Both the position numbers and the translations under genes were made by a program. The notes under the pieces were generated by a model. The model saw only the letters and a program-made list of their open reading frames with translations. It did not search any database and was not told the origin of the DNA. A DNA stretch of 64,000 bases from Bagarius yarrelli (Eukaryota; Chordata; Actinopteri; Siluriformes; Sisoridae): assembly GCA_005784505.1 (NCBI GenBank), contig VCAZ01000069.1, forward strand, positions 2,261,396 through 2,325,395. Reading direction: 5' to 3'. Numbering within the stretch: the stretch's first letter is position 1; each line of letters begins with the position of its first letter. This document shows positions 58,747 to 64,000 of the stretch, piece by piece.

Positions 58747-59613
58747 TTAAAATTGGTGCAGTCTGAAATCCGGTGGTCTAAGGAAATCTGGCAGGGTCTC
58801 GAGCTGTTCATTAGGAACAGATCGCGTGACTTTGCGCATGCATTGAACGAACAGCGACGTTGGACATTGACCAGAGAGCCACTGGAAAGCCTGATCTCCG
58901 ACCAGGCGGCTCCACAATGCCGCGTTTTCCCGCAGTTCAGTGCGCATGCGGAAGCGTAGCGCGGGCATGAACAACACCAGGTATCCGAGGCACACGCGCT
59001 TCGTACGCATGTCCATGTCACTTTGGCTGATCTGTTGCAGCAGACAGTCTAGAGGTGTGTCTCCCGCACGATCTGTGACATACGGACACGCGCCGTGGCC
59101 TAACAGCAGCAGCACACACTCGGGGCGTGCCAGGTCGCACGCCAGGTGTAGCGCCGTTTTGCCGCCCTCTGCGTGCGCGCACCCGCGGTGGTTCAGCAGC
59201 AGCTTTTTTTCGTCTTCGTCTGCGAAATCCTTGAGTGTGTCCATCATCAGTTTCAGAATAGTTTTGCGGTTGTAGCGCACTGCCACCGACATATGTGGCG
59301 AGGCGGAGTGCGCGCAGCAGAGGAAGCTCGCGCTTGGCATGTCCAGCGCGTGCACAGAGAAACGCTGGAGCAGGTGGCGCGCGTACTGCTGATGGTCGTG
59401 AACGAGCGCATAGAGCAGCGCTTCAGAGGGTGAAAACGCGCATGCGCGACCGTCGTATTCCCAGTGAAACGCTTCGGTGGCGCGTACGTCCTCCAGCAGC
59501 CACACCGGCAACAAATCCCGCACAGCCTGATAGAATGCGAGCGAGCTTCTCTGACACTGTTTCTCAGATTTATAATCTGCGCGGCGCTCGTACATCCCCA
59601 TCTCCAAAGGCAT
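58747..59613 (-). CDS. ANKRD9: ANKRD9, ankyrin repeat domain-containing protein 9 (single coding exon)
   Basis: 288 aa (human about 317), uninterrupted, stop TAA at 58747-58749. Recognised by RSSLAFYQAVRDLLPVWLLE (23-42), the segment SPSEALLYALVHDHQQYA (61-78), AVRYNRKTIL (111-120) and an ankyrin repeat TALHLACDLARPECVLLLLG (153-172) followed by GDTPLDCLLQQ. The region after residue 200 is less conserved, and the mammalian Gly/Ala-rich insert is absent, which explains the shorter length. The start ATG at 59611-59613 is the one that gives the family-like short leader before the KQC-RSS-FYQAVRDLLP block. Family knowledge: ANKRD9 has been reported as a substrate adaptor of a cullin-RING ubiquitin ligase that lowers IMPDH levels, and to be nutrient-responsive. 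It is convergent with TECPR2; coding GC and CpG content are far above the surrounding DNA, as expected for this intronless CDS. Confidence 0.95.
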   Translation of the reverse strand: MPLEMGMYERRADYKSEKQCQRSSLAFYQAVRDLLPVWLLEDVRATEAFHWEYDGRACAFSPSEALLYALVHDHQQYARHLLQRFSVHALDMPSASFLCCAHSASPHMSVAVRYNRKTILKLMMDTLKDFADEDEKKLLLNHRGCAHAEGGKTALHLACDLARPECVLLLLGHGACPYVTDRAGDTPLDCLLQQISQSDMDMRTKRVCLGYLVLFMPALRFRMRTELRENAALWSRLVGDQAFQWLSGQCPTSLFVQCMRKVTRSVPNEQLETLPDFLRPPDFRLHQF

Positions 59614-59901
59614 CGTTACTCTGCTCCTAACCCTTCTTTCTGAACTCTAGTGTGATTTAAGTTGTTTGAGTGTTTTGGCTGGTTTGACTTTGAGGTCAAT
59701 GTGCAACACTGAAACATCTGCAGACTTCCTGGAGGTAGTACATAGTTGCAATGTGGACAGTTTACAGTCAGTTCTCACGCATCAGGAGCCAAACAAGCGC
59801 TCCAGCACAGTCAATAATAATCCAGGAGGATCAAACAGCGCCTGTTTACTGACGCTGCATCTGTCGTCCGCCGTCAAAGCCCGCGGCGAACCCATCCGCC
59901 T

Positions 59902-60017
59902 GTTTTTATGTTTTGCAGGGCATCGACACGCCCCCCTTCCCCTCCCACCACCTCTCGCTTCAAAACACACCACGTGTTTCATTGGACCAGAAATGTAAGC
60001 ATGCAGCTGTGACGTCA
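59902..60017 (-). promoter_or_regulatory. Putative ANKRD9 promoter elements
   Basis: Reading toward the gene on the - strand: a perfect CRE TGACGTCA (60010-60017), an inverted CCAAT box (ATTGG on +, 59981-59985), an E-box CACGTG (59971-59976), GC-rich boxes (about 59927-59947), and a weak TATA-like CATAAAAA (about 59902-59910). This would start transcription near 59870-59880 with a leader of about 260 nt. The arrangement is seen in the sequence; promoter function is inferred. Confidence 0.45.
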
Positions 60018-61317
60018 AGAGAGTCTGAATGACCTGGTGAACTTTCCATATAGAGAGAAGCTGCTGTTAAAGAACGCGTGCATTCCTACCAGGGCAGCAG
60101 GGTGTGGCGCAGAGAGCACCGAGATTGATTTAGGAAAACGAAACTTTTAGGAAAAATGAAACTGAAAAGATCTAAATAATATGTGACTCCAGCTGATGTT
60201 TTTTACAATTAAATATCATATAAAGTTTACCTGTTTTTTTCTAAATACCACATATTAAACAGAAAAAAAAAACCTTTATTAATGAACTAAAAAATCTTCC
60301 AGTGTTTTTGAAACAAACTTTATTTATTTATTACAATAATATTTTTTTTACTGGATAAAATGCTTTAACAATAGATATAATCACAATGCAGCTTTCCAGA
60401 AATCCAAACAGGGGCAAGAAGAAAACATTCCTTAAGATTCATTAGGAAGAAACCTTGAAAAGAACCAGACGGGTCATACCGGATAGAGTGATTATTAAAC
60501 ATCAGTTTTAAACTACGTCTTATAAAGTAAAAAAAATCAACCCCAGGATAAGGAAGTGTGATAAATGACAGCGACATATTTGGGAAATTTACTTTTTATG
60601 TTTTTAATAAATTAAATAATATATCAATTAAATAATATAATATGAATACTATAGACGTAAGAATAAGTAATAAAAAAACGCGATACTATACACAACTAAG
60701 ACACAGACATGTGTGTGATGGATATGTGTCTGTATATATGTGGCTTTAAATATAGAATAGTATTATAATCACTGTGTCATGGCAACACTCATGATTTAAG
60801 TAGTAACTTGTTCGACCTGCAGTCATTGAATTTGCCACATATGTTCCTGCACTGGTATGACTTACACTCTGAAATATGATAAACCCTTTACATATAATTG
60901 TTTGTCTAACAGAAACGCAGTGTTATCATGCCACGGGTAACTACAGAACCTGCCCTTGTCTCATATCTCTTCTGGCTTCTGGCATGGAGGTCATGGTACG
61001 CATAAATATTTTCAGTGTATTTGAAGGGTTAAATCCATTCAAAAAGTCTTAAATTCATATGCGATAGGTTCTTTATAAAATTTTGGTTATATTACCTGGA
61101 AAAAAAAAACGACTCAATGACTGTTTCCGATCATTGGACAGACCAAAGAATTTTTCCCCTGCCGTAGTTATTGTCTCATAGAGACTTGTGGTAGCAAGTG
61201 GAGTAGCTGCAATGGCGGAATGCAAATCGGAAAAGATCTGTTGTGTAGTAGAAAAGGCCCAAACTAATATTTTGTTATAGGGCTCAAAATTGCTAGCTGA
61301 GCCCCTGACCAGGAGTA
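60018..61317. other. Intergenic, upstream of ANKRD9
   Basis: AT-rich after about 60130. No coding frame or repeat recognised before the polypurine tract. Confidence 0.5.
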
Positions 61318-61793
61318 AGAGAAGAGAAGAGAAGAGAAGAGAAAGAGAAGAGAAAGAGAAGAGGAAGGCGAAGAGAGGGTAAGGGGGGGAGGAGGGGAAG
61401 GAGGGAGAGGGAGAGGAAGGAGAGGAGAGGGGGAGTGAGGAGAGAAGAGAAAGAGAAGAGAGAGAGAAGAGAGGAGAGAAGAGAAGAGAAGAGAAGAGAG
61501 AGAGAGAGAGAAGAGGAGAGGGTATGGGAGAGAAGAGAAAGAGAGGAGGAAGAGAGGGAGAGAAGGAAGAGGAAGAGAAGAGAAGAGAAAGAAGAAGAGA
61601 GAAGGAAGAGAAGAGAAGAGAAGAGAAGAGAGGAGAGGAGAGGAGAGGAGAGGAGAGGAGAGGAGAGGAGAGGAGGGGAGGGGAGGGGAGGGGAGGGGAG
61701 GGGAGGGGAGGGGAGGGGAGGGGAGGGGAGGGAAGAGGGAAGGGAAGGAGAGGAGGGGAAGGGGAGGGGAGGGGAAGGGGAAGGGAAGAGAAT
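61318..61793. repeat. 475-bp polypurine tract ((GAGAA)n, (GGAGA)n, (GGGGA)n)
   Basis: Almost pure A/G on the + strand, with only a few pyrimidines. Blocks change from GAGAA-type to homogeneous GGAGA (about 61629-61670) and then GGGGA (about 61672-61730). Open frames rich in Glu/Arg (+) or Ser/Leu/Pro (-) are artefacts of the repeat. Confidence 0.95.
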
Positions 61794-61841
61794 GCCTTAG
61801 GTTTGTCACATAGACTCTACAGCGCAGTAAAATCTGTTTCC

Positions 61842-61993
61842 TGGTATATCCCATCTTAGAAAGGGTGGGTGAGTGTTACAGTGCCCCTAGAGCAGGAAGG
61901 GTTAAGGGTCTTGCTAAAGATCCAAACAGTGGCAGACTGGCAGTGGTGGGGTGAAACCAGGTCTTACTGGTCTTCCAGTCAACACCTCAGCAG
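61842..61993 (-). mobile_element. tRNA-derived SINE (family B), partial
   Basis: On -: GTTGACTGGAAGACCAG, CAGTCTGCCACTGTTTGG, AAGACCCTTAACCCTTCC and AAGATGGGATATACC, matching 45467-45660. The LINE-like tail is missing; the polypurine tract lies next to it. Confidence 0.7.
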
Positions 61994-62119
61994 CTTTTCC
62001 TAAGTAGACAATTCCCCCAACAAAACCAGCATGAAGCCCCTGAGCTTCCTAAAGACATGTTGTGTTATAGATGGTGTGGAGGAACTCAAGTGTCCTGCAC
62101 AACTCTACTGAATGCCTGT

Positions 62120-62530
62120 TGGATAAACTGGATCCTTACGTTTATACTAAATAGTATGTGAAACCAGTAGTATGTCCAAATCCTTAGTATGCAAATTACA
62201 GTACAAGAAAGTTCCTGGATGACCTACTACTCCTGTCCGGATTATAAAATATGCATGTGATAGACACTTAACTATCCCATGAAGCCGCGCGCGACAGATG
62301 GCTCATCATATGCAGACGTGGCAATTTTCAAGTGCTTGAAGAAAAAAAGTCCATCCAACTTCAAATTCGCTCTACTGTGACGTCGAATGTCAATATCAAC
62401 CTGGTGACACGTCTGAATTTCATTCATACTACCCGTAACCATACTATAAGAACATATAACGGTCGGAAAGTATGTACTTAATCACATGTAGTACATATTT
62501 AAATAGAATGCTATTATGGACAGAGCCCCA
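62120..62530. mobile_element. Possible MITE with AGTATGT motifs
   Basis: AAATAGTATGTGAAACCAGTAGTATGTCC on one side (quoted in overlap as AGTATGTGAAACCAG and GTAGTATGTCC), and GAAAGTATGTACTTAATC with ATGGACAGAGCCCCAG on the other, are inverted-style ends often seen in fish. Confidence 0.35.
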
Positions 62531-63750
62531 GTAATAATATTCCCATTTACTCCATGTCCAAAGCAAAAGTGCCATCATGGTGGATAAAATTGACGTCATT
62601 CATGTCCTAATCTGTGTATTTCTATATCTGCACTTTTAGCCTCTCACATAATCCCTGCTGGCAGTATGAGGTCACAAACGGCGACTGACCTCCAACTGAT
62701 AGTTGATAATAGTGATGCGCAGATACACACTTGGTTTTGTGACGTCATGTGATCCCATCATGTTGGGCTCGTTGGTAACATTGTGCGTGTTATCAGGTGA
62801 CCAGTGCATACAGAACATTCAGAACATTTAGAACACTCAACACCCAGAGATACAACATCCCCCAGTGTAAACACCAGAGTGTTTCAGGGTGTTAGAAAGA
62901 ACACAAGGGTTTGAATCTGTCCATTAAATTAAAGCATTTGTCTCACCCAGCAGTTCACTGATCTGCTCAAACATTACTCAAATACTAACTTGAATGTTGA
63001 GATATCCAATCAATCATCGATAACGTAATCATTTCAAACATACCAATAGACGAGCATTTGTTCGTCAACACCTCTGCCTTACTCTACTTCCGACACACCC
63101 ACTTAGGCTGGAAACCTGATTTAATTCTAAAACCCGACCTACCTTCAAACCTGAACTGTCAATCAGCTACTCAAACTATTCGTTCATCCAGCGAGCCATC
63201 GGTTCATTCTTAATGTGTGAGAATCTGATTAAGCCTGTATTCAGAATGACCAAGGAAGAGAGGAGAAAAGAGGGAGAAATACTGACCACAACAACCACAC
63301 CATCTAGTGGAGAAAGGTTTCAGGTTCATCAGTCCACCACCTTAACTCTATACGGAAGCTGCTTTAATTAGGCTGTCTAATTAAATATACTGTAGGTACC
63401 TGTAAAAGCGAGTCAGCATAAACCTCACCTAAATAAACCCTCAGCAGAGTTAAGAGAACAGCCGAGTGAAGACATGACCATGGAGCTTGTGTTCAGGTGA
63501 TTTGTGCCCCAGGTGACGGGACTGGAGAGACGAGTCTAATTAAAGCGATTGCCATGTCCTAATGCAAAGGTATAATGATTGCAACTAAGATTTTTTACTG
63601 AAGATTATAAGATTGTCAGCTAAGAAAATTAAATTATAATAATTAATAAATGTTTAAAAAAAAACAATGTGTCCAGCTGTAGACTATAAATACTAGCCGC
63701 TGTAAAGACAGATCTAGATTTAATTGCCATATTCATAGTTGAAATACGCT
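62531..63750. other. Intergenic, no gene seen
   Basis: A perfect CRE TGACGTCA at 62740-62747 stands alone here. No coding signal. Confidence 0.45.
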
Positions 63751-64000
63751 ACATGGCCAAAAGTTTTTGGACACTTGACCATCACATCTATATGTGTTTT
63801 ATAGACGTTCAGATTTGGTCTTGTTCTTACTCCTATAACAAACATCTGCACTTCTGAGAGGGCTTTTAATACATTTTGGAATGCAACTTTGATAATTAGC
63901 TCCTTTGGCCAAAGAGGGTGAGTCAGTGTTCCTGTTTCTTCTATAGATGTTCTGTGAGGTTGACCTCAGGAGCTTTGTGCACAAGGGGTATTTTAACGAG
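63751..64000 (+). mobile_element. Tc1-derived MITE, cut by the window end
   Basis: Starts CATGGCCAAAAGTTTTTGG, ACACTTGACCATCAC; internal CTTTTAATACATTTTGGAATG. Continues past base 64000. Confidence 0.65.

Noticed and set aside
58940..59630. Arg/Ala-rich open frames on + opposite ANKRD9
   Set aside because: Shadows of the GC-rich ANKRD9 coding sequence; the - strand frame has clear family motifs.
61264..61854. Long Ser/Leu/Pro (-) and Glu/Arg (+) open frames
   Set aside because: Produced by the polypurine tract, whose codons cannot form stops in several frames.

Overview
This is a nuclear genomic window from a ray-finned fish. The evidence is one long intron-rich vertebrate gene, one single-exon vertebrate gene, AT-rich spacer DNA, many dinucleotide microsatellites, and a dense load of typical teleost tRNA-derived SINEs, Tc1/mariner relics, LINE 3' ends and MITEs. 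The repeat mix would fit an otophysan such as a catfish, but that is only an impression. I see no bacterial, viral or CRISPR content.

Layout. Positions 1-25400 hold no coding gene I can support. This part contains scattered SINEs and LINE fragments, a small 21-bp tandem array (about 11150-11240), an 8.4-kb satellite-like array of degenerate 21-bp monomers (12018-20460), and a Tc1-like relic followed by a G-rich minisatellite (23060-23702). A promoter-like stretch with a perfect CRE lies near 25450-25990, followed by a second copy of the G-rich minisatellite (26066-26632).

TECPR2 occupies 28027-55864 on the + strand. I could place 19 coding exons with GT/AG boundaries and compatible phases throughout. 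They sum to 4053 nt, or 1350 codons plus stop. The protein has an N-terminal WD-type propeller, a serine/acid-rich linker, a C-terminal series of TECPR repeats and a terminal WEVI motif of the LC3-interacting type. The introns carry SINEs, LINE pieces, Tc1 relics and MITEs, but no exon is broken. The 3' flank up to about 57.7 kb contains a SINE, a MITE with perfect 19-bp ends and candidate polyadenylation signals.

ANKRD9 lies convergently on the - strand (58747-59613, one coding exon, 288 aa). Its CpG-rich upstream region carries GC-rich boxes, an E-box, an inverted CCAAT box and a CRE. The TECPR2-ANKRD9 convergent pair is, to my knowledge, the same neighbourhood as in mammals (human 14q32). 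Positions 60018-64000 are intergenic, with a 475-bp polypurine tract, a SINE and MITE fragments.

Functionally the two genes are not an operon. TECPR2 is an autophagy and ER-exit-site factor. ANKRD9 is an ankyrin protein linked to ubiquitin-dependent turnover of IMPDH. The most unusual features are the 8.4-kb 21-bp array, the three TECPR2 introns that end in (TG)n tracts, and SINE/LINE pairs with shared 3' tails inside one window.
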